Positions 9,452 to 17,623 of a stretch of 64,000 nucleotides of DNA are shown here, one piece after another. Made by a program: the position numbers and the translations under genes. The DNA is from Clostridium senegalense JC122 (GTDB taxonomy: Bacteria > Bacillota > Clostridia > Clostridiales > Clostridiaceae). Within the stretch, counting starts at the first letter, position 1. The number at the start of each line of letters is the position of its first letter. The notes beneath the pieces are model-generated. The model made no database searches. It was not told the origin of the DNA and saw only the letters and a program-made list of their open reading frames with translations. Where the stretch lies: contig NZ_HE611054.1 of NCBI RefSeq assembly GCF_000285575.1, positions 98,037 through 162,036 on the forward strand. Direction: 5' to 3'.

Positions 9452-10367
9452 TGCCTTCACCTCCTGTAATTTTTTTGAAATATTCCTCTAAGGTATCATG
9501 ACAAAGCACCGAACTAATAACAGTTATATTCTGCATTACAAGGGCTCTATTGATTTTTCCTATATCTAAAGTAGTGTCATAAAGTCGTAGAGTTTCATCA
9601 TCTTGAACAGAATAATCTTTCAAATTGAATTCTCGTTCTAAAATTAGTGAAGCTTTCGGAATATCTGAAACTTGCAACATGATATAGCTGCGGTTTTTCT
9701 TTTCCAGTTCGTTCATGCTACTTTCTTCTAAAAGAACACCGTGGTCAATAATTCCAATATCATCAGCCAATAATGAGATTTCCGAAAGAATATGACTGGA
9801 AATAAGGATTGTTTTTCCATGTTCAACGCTCAATTTTTTGATAAAATCTCTTACTTCTGCAATGCCAATAGGGTCAAGACCATTTATAGGTTCGTCCAAA
9901 ATCAGTAGTTCTGGGTCGTGCATAATAGCGTTAGCAATACCAAGACGCTGCTTCATTCCAAGAGAATACTTACTAAACAACTTTTTATCTTTATAAGGTA
10001 ATCCTACTACTTTCAATGCATTTTCAACTGCGTTCGGGGCAACTGTACCACGTAGCTTCGCAAAAATTTCCAAGTTTTCTGTTCCTGTCAAATTTGGATA
10101 AAAACCCGGTGTTTCGATAATAGCACCGATACGGGGATACACTCGTTTCTCTCGACCTTTGATATTCTGTCCGAATACATTTACCTGACCGGAAGCGATT
10201 GGAGTCAACCCTAAAATCATTTTCATAATAGTGGTTTTACCTGCTCCATTACGCCCTAATAATCCATAAATACGACCTTTTTTTACATGGAGGTTCACTG
10301 AATTAACTGCTGTCTGCTCTCCATAAATTTTAGTCAATTGTTTTGTTTCAATTATAAAATCATTCAT
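9444..10367 (-). CDS. ABC transporter ATPase, antimicrobial-peptide resistance type (BcrA/CprA-like)
   Basis: Nucleotide-binding subunit that powers the two permeases encoded just downstream. Walker A GRNGAGKTT (about residues 38-46), signature YSLGMKQRLGIA, Walker B LLILDEPINGLDP and the switch His in LISSHILSE are all present; a family-typical C-terminal extension of about 90 aa follows. AAGGAG lies 8 nt before the ATG. BcrA, MutF/EpiF and CprA are the closest types I recognise: they remove bacitracin, lantibiotics or host peptides from the membrane. The gene is first in its transcription unit, behind a tandem-repeat operator (10460-10503). Confidence 0.92.
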   Translation of the reverse strand: MNDFIIETKQLTKIYGEQTAVNSVNLHVKKGRIYGLLGRNGAGKTTIMKMILGLTPIASGQVNVFGQNIKGREKRVYPRIGAIIETPGFYPNLTGTENLEIFAKLRGTVAPNAVENALKVVGLPYKDKKLFSKYSLGMKQRLGIANAIMHDPELLILDEPINGLDPIGIAEVRDFIKKLSVEHGKTILISSHILSEISLLADDIGIIDHGVLLEESSMNELEKKNRSYIMLQVSDIPKASLILEREFNLKDYSVQDDETLRLYDTTLDIGKINRALVMQNITVISSVLCHDTLEEYFKKITGGEGIA

Positions 10368-10459
10368 ATTAAAATCTCCTTACTTTCAATACCCTTGTTT
10401 TGGCAATATAATAACCAATATGACGGTAGAATCACTTACAATTAAAAGTATAAATCATC

Positions 10460-10503
10460 AACCTTGCCATAACCTTGCCGTAATCTTGTTCTTTCCTTGC
10501 TTT
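10460..10503 (-). promoter_or_regulatory. Four tandem 11-bp repeats: probable OmpR-type response-regulator operator
   Basis: On the plus strand four consecutive 11-mers AACCTTGCCAT, AACCTTGCCGT, AATCTTGTTCT and TTCCTTGCTTT run without gaps. An 11-bp (one helical turn) direct-repeat spacing is characteristic of OmpR/PhoB-family binding sites. The site lies 93-136 bp upstream of the ATPase start, between the ABC genes and their two-component genes, with a TATATT-like -10 downstream on the minus strand. I infer that the adjacent response regulator binds here; no footprint evidence is available. Confidence 0.65.
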
Positions 10504-10541
10504 TAGGCACTTGAAAAGAAATAACAAGTCAAAGATTGTGC
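10503..10541. repeat. Copy 1 of a short shared motif (AGGCA..TGAAAAGAAATAA..AAG)
   Basis: TAGGCACTTGAAAAGAAATA followed by ACAAGTCAAAG recurs with few changes at about 43549-43582 and, in shorter form, at about 36164-36188. Here the ends AGGCAC and GTGCCT are inverted and enclose CTTG...CAAG, so a hairpin is possible. Function unknown; it could be a remnant of a mobile-element end. Confidence 0.4.
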
Positions 10542-10553
10542 CTTATTATTCAC

Positions 10554-10582
10554 CCAAAAAAAGCCCTGCCTAAGACAGAGCT
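10554..10582 (-). terminator. Terminator of the two-component genes
   Basis: Minus-strand stem AGCTCTGTC/GGCAGGGCT (G-U pairs allowed) followed by TTTTTTT immediately after the kinase stop. It separates the kinase unit from the ABC transporter unit. Confidence 0.8.
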
Positions 10583-11504
10583 ATAGAGCTTTTGGTAAAA
10601 TAATAGTGAATGTTGTAGAGCCTTTTAAAGTACTTTCAACGTCAATGGTGCCCTTATGAACAGATACAAGTTCTTTCGTGATAGACAATCCAAGTCCTGC
10701 TCCTGCAGTCATTCGAGATTTATCCCCTCGATACATTCTTTCAAAGATATGTGACAATTCATCACTCGGTATACCTATTCCGTTATCCGAAACCTTTACC
10801 GTGACTTGTTTTTCATCTTCGTATAAATCAAAAACAAGTTTTGTGCCTTTACTATGAGCAATAACATTTTGAAAAAGGTTGTTCAAAATTCGAGTATAAG
10901 AATTTATATCAATTCGAGCAAGACATTCTGTTTCGGGAATATTGATTTCATAGTCGAAATTATTATTTTCTATAATAATAATCCAATCGGCAGCAATGCT
11001 ACGAGAAAGTTCATTGACATCGCACACTTCAAAATGAAATAGTTGTTCTCTTGCATCTAGTTTTACCCATTCAAAAAGTCGTTCTGTAAACTCTTTTAGA
11101 CTGTATGCTTTACCAATTGCAACTTCGATATATTCGTCCTTTTCTTTCCCCGTGACAATGTTTTTTTCTATCGCTTCCAAGTAACCTACAAGAGATGTCA
11201 ACGGTGTTTTAACATCGTGAGAGAGACTTGTCATCAAGCGTTTATATGCCTGCTCAGATTGCCTTTGACTTATGAGTGTTACTTGCATATCTGTGGTAAT
11301 TGCATTTAAGTCATAGCAAATCTGCCTTGTCATGTCATTTTCTCTTGTAAGTATTTTGCGGTTTAAATTTCCATCTTTAATGTCCGTTACAGCTTCTTGT
11401 ATTACGCTGATTTGCTGTTTTGTTCTGTATAGTTTTGAACCGAGATAAAAAACAACAATTAGTAACATACCGGATAAGATTATAAGAAATTCAGTAAGCC
11501 CCAT
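10581..11504 (-). CDS. Sensor histidine kinase, short single-TM type next to peptide ABC transporter
   Basis: A 307-aa kinase with one N-terminal membrane helix (residues 5-22) and almost no extracellular loop, then a HAMP-like linker, HisKA box SLSHDVKTPLTSL (His is the phospho-acceptor) and a HATPase domain (NLFQNVIAHS, DNGIGIP, GAGLGLSI). Kinases with such minimal sensors next to BcrA- or CprA-type exporters detect cell-envelope attack through the transporter or within the membrane. It starts 2 nt after the response-regulator stop, with GGGAGG inside the end of that gene, so both are co-translated. A terminator overlaps its 3' end. Confidence 0.92.
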   Translation of the reverse strand: MGLTEFLIILSGMLLIVVFYLGSKLYRTKQQISVIQEAVTDIKDGNLNRKILTRENDMTRQICYDLNAITTDMQVTLISQRQSEQAYKRLMTSLSHDVKTPLTSLVGYLEAIEKNIVTGKEKDEYIEVAIGKAYSLKEFTERLFEWVKLDAREQLFHFEVCDVNELSRSIAADWIIIIENNNFDYEINIPETECLARIDINSYTRILNNLFQNVIAHSKGTKLVFDLYEDEKQVTVKVSDNGIGIPSDELSHIFERMYRGDKSRMTAGAGLGLSITKELVSVHKGTIDVESTLKGSTTFTIILPKAL

Positions 11505-11506
11505 CT

Positions 11507-12208
11507 CTAAGCCTCCCTATTAAAGCGATACCCAACGCCTCTGACAGTTTGAATATAAAAAGTATTATCGGAGCTTGGTTCAATTTTCTTTCTGAGCTTG
11601 CTTATAAACGACATGATATTGCTACCATCAAAAGCATAGTCATCCTCCCAAACTTGTGTATAAATCTGTTTTTTTGTATAGACACGTCCTTTATTATTAG
11701 CTAAAAATAATAACAAATCAAATTCTTTTCCTGTTAAGTCAATTTGTTCATCGTTTACACAAACAATGCGATTATCTATATCTATTGTCATCCCTTTAAG
11801 GATTAAATGCCCTTTTTGTGTATTGGGTGTGTTGTTAAGTGTTGTAAAGCGGCGTATAAGAGAGGTTACCCGTGCAGTCAATTCATTGATACTAAAGGGT
11901 TTCGTTAAATAATCATCTGCACCTGTTCTCAGACCTATTATTTTATCTTCTTCACTGTTTTTTGCAGTGAGCATTAAAACAGGTACATTGCTTATTTCTC
12001 TTACTCTTTTTAAGATACTAAATCCGTCTAAATCGGGTAACATCACATCAAGAATAATAAGAGAAAGATTGTCTTTGTTTTCGTCCAAAACTTTAAGTCC
12101 CACGCTACCGCTGAATGCTACGAGAGTAGACATCTCTTCATTATCCAAACACTTCTTTATAAGTGAGCAGAGCTCTTTATCATCATCAATCATCAGTACG
12201 GTATTCAT
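11507..12208 (-). CDS. OmpR-family response regulator
   Basis: A 233-aa regulator with a receiver domain (acidic pocket MIDDDKE, phospho-acceptor Asp in LIILDVMLPDLDG, Lys in LTKPFS) and a C-terminal winged helix (DLTGKEFDLLLFLANNKG, RGVGYRFNREA). It is first in an operon with the short sensor kinase and very probably controls the ABC transporter operon through the 11-bp repeats at 10460-10503. AAAGGAAAG precedes the ATG. The layout matches CprRK/BcrRS-like peptide-resistance circuits. Confidence 0.93.
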   Translation of the reverse strand: MNTVLMIDDDKELCSLIKKCLDNEEMSTLVAFSGSVGLKVLDENKDNLSLIILDVMLPDLDGFSILKRVREISNVPVLMLTAKNSEEDKIIGLRTGADDYLTKPFSINELTARVTSLIRRFTTLNNTPNTQKGHLILKGMTIDIDNRIVCVNDEQIDLTGKEFDLLLFLANNKGRVYTKKQIYTQVWEDDYAFDGSNIMSFISKLRKKIEPSSDNTFYIQTVRGVGYRFNREA

Positions 12209-12713
12209 TATTTATCACTTTCCTTTTCTTTTTTCAATCTGCCATCAGTCCACTTCTCAGCATCTTTCAGTATCATCTAACTTCTTCCTTATAATCTAAT
12301 ACATTTTATTAATGAAACAATTCAAGTTTAAATAAATTTCTATATTATATATGGAAACAAGCTTACATTTAAATTTATTGATTAAATTTTTGTTATCAAT
12401 TAAGAAAAAATAAGTACAAATATAATTAGTTAATAGTTAACTATTTACTATTAACTCTTAACTAAAATAAGCTGTCAACTATTAGTATGATGTTAATCTT
12501 AAGTTTTCTCATTTGATAAATATAGGGAAACAAGCTAAAACTTAAATTTATTCAATAACCTTAAAATATTTTCATACAAGATGCAGTGTTGAATTCTAAG
12601 TGATTCGGAGCATATCTCACTATTTTAGGTATCCAGGTTTTGGAATTGATAATTTTAAAAGTCAACTTGGAACCCTATACATAAATTTAAAGTTCATTAT
12701 TAGAGCCCCATAC
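12209..12713. repeat. Repeat-bearing intergenic region with one copy of a 79-nt structured element
   Basis: No gene seen. It holds a copy of the AAACAAGCTT...AAATTTTTGTTATCA family (about 12355-12405), TTAACTM heptamers (about 12430-12470), a second AAACAAGCT line (12532-12552) and the sequence 12561-12678, whose reverse complement is closely matched at 60641-60760 (see the structured element at 12588-12666). Confidence 0.7.
12588..12666 (+). ncRNA. Candidate 79-nt structured RNA element, orphan copy
   Basis: Read on the plus strand, GTTGA (12588-12592) can pair with TCAAC (12662-12666); inside are two hairpins, AGTGA/TCACT (12599-12603 with 12617-12621) and TATC/GATA (12630-12633 with 12648-12651). 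The same three-way-junction layout is found at 60655-60733 on the opposite strand with several sequence differences that keep the stems. No plus-strand gene follows this copy, so here it could be a stand-alone RNA or a relic. I do not recognise the motif as a known riboswitch. Confidence 0.4.
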
Positions 12714-13646
12714 TTAGATTTTTTTGAAATTCTTTCCTTGGTATAAATCTTTTTCTTTTAAATTATTGTCTATAGCATTTAAAACTTCCCACTTTTTAAG
12801 ACTCCACATTGGTCCTATTAAAAGACTTCTCGGTGCATCCCCTGTTAATCTATGTACTACCATATCTTTTGGCAATAAGGTTATAGCTTCACAAATTAAA
12901 TCTACATATTCTTCTTGTGTCATAAATTCAACCATACCATTTTCGTATAGTTTTTCTAATGGTGTATTTTTCATTACATGTAATAGGTGTAATTTTACCC
13001 CTTGTATACCGGTGTTAGAAATATATTTTATTGTATTTATCATATCTTCTCTTGTCTCTTTTGGTAGACCAAATATAATATGTGCTACTACATCAATATT
13101 TCTCTTTTTCAGCTCATTAACAGTGTTTTCAAATGTTTCTAGTTGATATCCTCTATTTATTAACTTTGCTGTTTCATCCTTAGAACTTTGAAGACCAAGT
13201 TCTACCCAAGTATATATTTTCTTTGAATATTCCTCAATTAAATCAAAAATTTCTTTATTAAAACAATCTGGTCTTGTAGCAATTGCAAGGCCTACAACAT
13301 TTTGCTGACTTATTGCTTCTTCATATTTAGCTCTTAAAGTTTCTACATCTGCATATGTATTAGTGTATGCTTGAAAATAAGCTATGTATTTTCCATCTTT
13401 CCACTTTTTACTCATCATTTCTTTTATATCTTCAAATTGCTTAGTTATAGAAAAATTTCTATCACCAGCAAAATCTCCAGACCCTCTTTCTGAGCAAAAA
13501 ACGCAACCTCCTTTGCTAACTTTACCATCCCTATTAGGACATGAAAATCCTGCATCTAAAGAGATTTTAAATATCTTCTCCCCAAATTTATTTCTTAAAA
13601 AGTAGTTTAAACTATGATATTTTTTACCATTCCAATCTTTACTCAT
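12714..13646 (-). CDS. Radical SAM protein, YhcC family (TIGR01212)
   Basis: A 310-aa radical SAM enzyme. The cluster motif is the unusual C-X11-C-X2-C form (CPNRDGKVSKGGCVFC, about residues 28-43) of the YhcC/Elp3-like group; downstream are SERGSGDFAG, IATRPDC, ELGLQSS and HIIFGLPKETREDM. The reaction of YhcC proteins is not well established in my knowledge. The ATG at 13646 is placed 6 nt after AAAGGA; the upstream ATG at 13661 lies before that site and lacks its own. The next gene upstream on the same strand begins 70 bp away but is a large regulator; co-transcription is possible. Confidence 0.9.
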   Translation of the reverse strand: MSKDWNGKKYHSLNYFLRNKFGEKIFKISLDAGFSCPNRDGKVSKGGCVFCSERGSGDFAGDRNFSITKQFEDIKEMMSKKWKDGKYIAYFQAYTNTYADVETLRAKYEEAISQQNVVGLAIATRPDCFNKEIFDLIEEYSKKIYTWVELGLQSSKDETAKLINRGYQLETFENTVNELKKRNIDVVAHIIFGLPKETREDMINTIKYISNTGIQGVKLHLLHVMKNTPLEKLYENGMVEFMTQEEYVDLICEAITLLPKDMVVHRLTGDAPRSLLIGPMWSLKKWEVLNAIDNNLKEKDLYQGKNFKKI

Positions 13647-13716
13647 ATCTAATCCTTTCATGTATATCTTTTTTCAATAAAAATAAACTTAAATATTTTT
13701 TACTTGATTATAACCT

Positions 13717-15735
13717 TTATGATAAAATTTCTAACACTTCTTTTACACCCTTTTGAGTTAAAATTGTTCCTCCACGTCCTTTTCTAACAATAATAAGCTC
13801 TTCAGCTAATAAATTATTAAGTGTTTTCCTTACCTCATTTTCCGTTATGAATATCCCTTTTTCTTTAGCTTTATCTAATATATTTCTACGACCAATACCT
13901 TTTAATTCTTTTCTACTTTCATATAAACATTTTAATACAAAGATTCTACAATCTATTGAATCATCAAATTCAATGTCTTTTGATGTTTCTTCATCTTCTC
14001 TTTCAAATATTCTTTTCAAATCTTTTACTTCAATTTTATCTTTTTCAAGATAAGCCAAATATTCAATGCAGTTTCCAAGTTCTCTTAAATTGCCTTCCCA
14101 TTCATAGCTCAACAAAAATTCTTTTGCCCCATCAGATAGTTCATAATCTGCATCTATTTTCTCTTTTATATAATCAAACAATATTAATATATCATTTCCG
14201 CGATGGCGCAATGGCGGTATTTTTAATGGCAAAACATTTAATCTATAATATAAGTCATCTCTAAACTCACCTTTTTTAACTAAATATTTTAAATTTTTAT
14301 TAGTGGCAGCTATAATTCTTATATTAACGTGAATAATGCTTTCTCCACCGATTCTCATAACTTCTCGTTCTTGAATAACTCTTAACAAACGACTTTGTAG
14401 CTGTAATGGCATTTCACCAATCTCATCTAAAAACACAGTTCCATTATGGGCTATCTCAAACATCCCCATTTTCCCGCCTTTTTTAGCACCTGTAAAGGCA
14501 CCTTCTTCGTATCCGAAAAGCTCACTTTCAAGAAGATTATCAGGAATAGCTGCACAATTAATAGCTACAAACTGGTATTTTTTTCTACCTGATGCATTAT
14601 GAATAGCTTGAGCAAATAATTCCTTTCCAACACCTGATTCTCCTGTAATTAATATAGATGAATCTGATTTAGACATTTTTCTAGCCATCTCTTTTGTATC
14701 AATAATACTTTTACTTTCCCCAATTATATCTTCAAAGGTATATTTTGCTGTATGACCTTTTTTAAGTAATTGAGTTCTTAGCTTATGCTGACTCTTTTCC
14801 TTTTCTTCAAATATGTTAGCAATTATTAAAAAACCATTTATATCTCCTGAAGTTTTAACAGGTACCGCTTGAAAAGAAATATGCTTATTATTAATACTTG
14901 TTAACTGTTGATCAATTATAATCTTTTTTTCAATAGCTTTTCTAATAGCAAAGTGATCAATAATATCTACTACATTCATCCCAACACTTTTTGAGTTTAA
15001 ACTAAATATCTCAGATGCTTTTTTATTTAATGAAATCACTACTCCGTTCACGTCTGTAAGAATAATTCCCTCATCTATAATATTTAGTAATTCAAAAAAT
15101 CTACTTTCTAATATGTTGGCTCTATCTAGTAGCACAGAAATCCCACAATATGGTGTTTTTAGATTTTTAAAATGCTTTGTGAATCTTTCTTCTCTTAATA
15201 AGTGTTCACAACCTATCTTTATAGCTATATCACTTAATGTTGTTATATCTAAAGTTCTATGCCCTATATCAATAACTTCCTTAACAAATTTAGGCACCTT
15301 ATCTTTCTCTCCAGGTGTTAATGCAATACCAACCTTAGGAATTTTATTCTTTCCTGGATAAACAGGTATAAAATCATATTCAATTAACCCAATTTGTCTA
15401 AATAGTGCCAAGGTTTCTAGAGCCATTTCCGGACTATAATTTACTAAAAGCACCTGAGAAGTTGGTGGTATTTTTATGATTTTTTGATATTGCTCTTCTG
15501 TTATGGTTGTGCTTAAAATAATTACATTTGAATCCTTTGGGATATATTTTTTAATCTCTACATATATGGAATAAAGAGAAATTAAAAATACATCTGCCTC
15601 TATTACATGATTAATTCTATCATTGTCATAAGAATAAGTGTCTACAATAATATCATCTAAAAATAAACTTTCTAACGTTTTTTTATGTAATTTTGCTACA
15701 GATAAAAAATTTGTTACAACTGCCATTCTCTTCAT
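13717..15735 (-). CDS. Sigma-54-dependent enhancer-binding protein with PAS domain and non-Fis C-terminus
   Basis: Transcription activator for sigma-54 RNA polymerase, 672 aa. Residues 1-200 form a PrpR_N-like or other periplasmic-binding-like sensor; a PAS domain follows (about 212-310); the AAA+ domain (335-565) has Walker A GESGVGKE (365-372) and the intact sigma-54 contact loop GAFTGA (412-417). The usual Fis helix-turn-helix is missing: residues 590-672 look like a winged helix (GRRNILDKAKEKG, NEVRKTLNNLLAEELI). It is divergent from patB and the permease, which have a perfect -24/-12 promoter, so these are its likely targets. The ligand may be an amino acid or sulfur compound (inference). 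Confidence 0.93.
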   Translation of the reverse strand: MKRMAVVTNFLSVAKLHKKTLESLFLDDIIVDTYSYDNDRINHVIEADVFLISLYSIYVEIKKYIPKDSNVIILSTTITEEQYQKIIKIPPTSQVLLVNYSPEMALETLALFRQIGLIEYDFIPVYPGKNKIPKVGIALTPGEKDKVPKFVKEVIDIGHRTLDITTLSDIAIKIGCEHLLREERFTKHFKNLKTPYCGISVLLDRANILESRFFELLNIIDEGIILTDVNGVVISLNKKASEIFSLNSKSVGMNVVDIIDHFAIRKAIEKKIIIDQQLTSINNKHISFQAVPVKTSGDINGFLIIANIFEEKEKSQHKLRTQLLKKGHTAKYTFEDIIGESKSIIDTKEMARKMSKSDSSILITGESGVGKELFAQAIHNASGRKKYQFVAINCAAIPDNLLESELFGYEEGAFTGAKKGGKMGMFEIAHNGTVFLDEIGEMPLQLQSRLLRVIQEREVMRIGGESIIHVNIRIIAATNKNLKYLVKKGEFRDDLYYRLNVLPLKIPPLRHRGNDILILFDYIKEKIDADYELSDGAKEFLLSYEWEGNLRELGNCIEYLAYLEKDKIEVKDLKRIFEREDEETSKDIEFDDSIDCRIFVLKCLYESRKELKGIGRRNILDKAKEKGIFITENEVRKTLNNLLAEELIIVRKGRGGTILTQKGVKEVLEILS

Positions 15736-15841
15736 AACTTATCCTCAACTTTACTAAAATCTATTTAATTATGCCTTAATATGTTCATTTTAATATGAAA
15801 TTAAGTATATTGCAAAATTCAATAGTCATTATTAAGCTTTT

Positions 15842-15881
15842 AATAGGTTAAATGGGTATAACCTACCCCATTTAACCTATT
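15842..15881. promoter_or_regulatory. Long inverted repeat between EBP and patB, candidate enhancer/operator
   Basis: AATAGGTTAAATGGG (15842-15856) and CCCATTTAACCTATT (15867-15881) are exact inverted arms of 15 bp. The site lies 107 bp upstream of the enhancer-binding protein start and about 490 bp upstream of the sigma-54 promoter. It could be the binding site of that regulator. A terminator-like role cannot be excluded because a T-rich stretch follows on the plus strand, but no plus-strand gene lies upstream. Confidence 0.5.
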
Positions 15882-16367
15882 TACCTTTTTATTTTTCCCC
15901 AAAAGTTTATTTAAATCTCTTTAAAATCTTTTATTTAGTTATTCTTATAATGTTCCAAACTAAATTTTTAATTTATCAAATAAAAAATTTTAAATTAATA
16001 TTTTATTACTAATCGATGTACTCCTAGTAATACTGAACATAACTTTTCTAGGACCGGCTTTGATTAATATAAATTTTATTGCTAACCTTTCAATTTTACT
16101 GAAAAATAATTTATGGAGAATATATTTTGTTACGCCTGTCCTTCTTGTTATGGCTATATACTTTGGATATAGCTTCAGTCAAAATTTTATATCTCAAATT
16201 CAAGGGTTAATGCTTCTAAATTGAAAGAAACTGACTATTCAGTTTCATCCATTACTTTTAACTCTTAATTCTTAACTATTAACTAACTACATTTGCACTT
16301 ATTTTTATCAACTGACAACAAAAATTTTATGTATAAATTTAAATTAGAGCTCGTTTCTATATGTAAC
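15882..16367. repeat. Intergenic repeat module inside the patB regulatory region
   Basis: Between the inverted repeat and the sigma-54 promoter lie part of a TAGTAATA palindrome (about 16015-16036), a type B module in inverted orientation (16050-16142), a hairpin GAAACTGA/TCAGTTTC (16227-16246) and a TTAACTM/TTAATTC heptamer tract (16254-16286). The repeat DNA therefore separates the putative enhancer from its promoter; sigma-54 activators tolerate such distances by DNA looping. Confidence 0.75.
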
Positions 16368-16384
16368 TTGGCACGATATTTGCT
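16368..16384 (+). promoter_or_regulatory. Sigma-54 (-24/-12) promoter of patB operon
   Basis: TTGGCACGATATTTGCT matches the sigma-54 consensus TGGCAC-N5-TTGCW exactly, with the GG and GC doublets at correct spacing. Transcription should start about 12 bp after the TTGC, near 16395, leaving a leader of about 34 nt before the patB ATG. The adjacent divergent sigma-54 activator supports the assignment. Confidence 0.9.
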
Positions 16385-16428
16385 TTAATAAAATATTAAA
16401 AAATAGACTCATCAAGGAGGATTTAAAA

Positions 16429-17595
16429 ATGAAATATAATTTTAACACAATTACAGACAGATCAAACAATTTTGCAGCAAAATATGATGAACTAGGAGTT
16501 AAATTTGGAAGAGAAGATATTATACCTATGTGGATAGCTGATATGGATTTTAAAACTGCTGAGCCTATAATTGATGCAATGAGAGAAAGATTAGATCAAG
16601 GAATATTTGGATATGTATCAAGACCGGATTCTTATTTTGAATCAGTTTCACAGTGGTATAAAAAAAGGCATGGTTGGGATGTAAGCAGCGATTGTATGAG
16701 CCATAGTCATGGTGTTATTCCTGGAATGGTAATGATGATGCAAGAATTCACAGAACCTGGAGATAAGATAATAATTCAATCACCGGTTTATAACGAATTC
16801 TTTGAAATAGTAGAAGATCATAAAAGAGAATTACTTGTTAGTTCTTTAAAAGTAGTAAATGGTAGATATGAAATGGATTATGAAGACTTTGAAAACAAAG
16901 TAAAATCTGGTGTGAAAATGTTCTTCCTTTGTAACCCACATAATCCAGTAGGAACAGTATGGACAAAAGAAGAATTAAAGAAAATCGGTGATATTTGTAT
17001 TAAATACGGAGTTCAAGTTGTATCTGATGAAATTCATTGTGAACTAGTATATAAAAATAATAAATATACTCCATTTGCTTCTATTTCAAAAGAATTCTTT
17101 GAAAATTCTATAACTTGTGTTGCTCCAAGCAAAACTTTCAACTTAGCTGGACTTCAAACATCTATAATAATTTTCGGAAATAAAAAGCAAAAAGATACAT
17201 ATGATCACTTATTACAAATAAATGATATAAAAAGAAACAATTGTTTTAGTTTAGTTGCTACTGAAGCTGCATATAGACACGGTGAAGAATGGTTAGATCA
17301 ACTATTAGAATATTTACATGAAAACTTACAATTTGTAAATAATTATATAGAATTAAATATTCCAAAACTAAAAACTTACGTACCAGAAGGAACTTATTTT
17401 TCTTGGATAGATTGCAGAGAACTTGGAATGACTGCTGAAGAATTAAAAGAATTCACTATTAATGAAGTTAAAGTAGGCTTTGGTTTATGGTATGGAAAAG
17501 AAAGTGAAGGTTTCATTAGAATGAATGTTGCTTGCCCAAGATCAGTAATTGAAGAAGCTTTAAATAGATTAAAAACTGCTATAGACAAACTATAA
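16429..17595 (+). CDS. patB: PatB/MalY-type pyridoxal-phosphate C-S lyase (cystathionine beta-lyase)
   Basis: Cytoplasmic fold-type I PLP enzyme of 388 aa. It opens with the MalY/PatB hallmark YDELGVKFGREDIIPMWIADMDF, has HGVIPGM, CNPHNPVGTVW, SDEIHCELVY and the PLP lysine in APSKTFNLAGLQ. These enzymes cleave cystathionine or cysteine S-conjugates to thiol, pyruvate and ammonia. AAGGAGG lies 7 nt before the ATG. It is the first gene after the sigma-54 promoter and is followed 28 bp later by an amino-acid permease, which suggests uptake and breakdown of a sulfur amino acid (inference). Confidence 0.92.
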   Translation: MKYNFNTITDRSNNFAAKYDELGVKFGREDIIPMWIADMDFKTAEPIIDAMRERLDQGIFGYVSRPDSYFESVSQWYKKRHGWDVSSDCMSHSHGVIPGMVMMMQEFTEPGDKIIIQSPVYNEFFEIVEDHKRELLVSSLKVVNGRYEMDYEDFENKVKSGVKMFFLCNPHNPVGTVWTKEELKKIGDICIKYGVQVVSDEIHCELVYKNNKYTPFASISKEFFENSITCVAPSKTFNLAGLQTSIIIFGNKKQKDTYDHLLQINDIKRNNCFSLVATEAAYRHGEEWLDQLLEYLHENLQFVNNYIELNIPKLKTYVPEGTYFSWIDCRELGMTAEELKEFTINEVKVGFGLWYGKESEGFIRMNVACPRSVIEEALNRLKTAIDKL

Positions 17596-17623
17596 AAAAT
17601 AATTACCTATAGGGGGATTTTAT

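Noticed and set aside
12724-13146. 140-codon frame antisense to the YhcC gene
   Set aside because: It is the shadow of a well-supported radical SAM protein and shows no motif.
15842-15881. Rho-independent terminator on the plus strand
   Set aside because: No plus-strand gene lies upstream (the two preceding genes are on the minus strand), so a regulatory site is more likely, although termination was not fully excluded.
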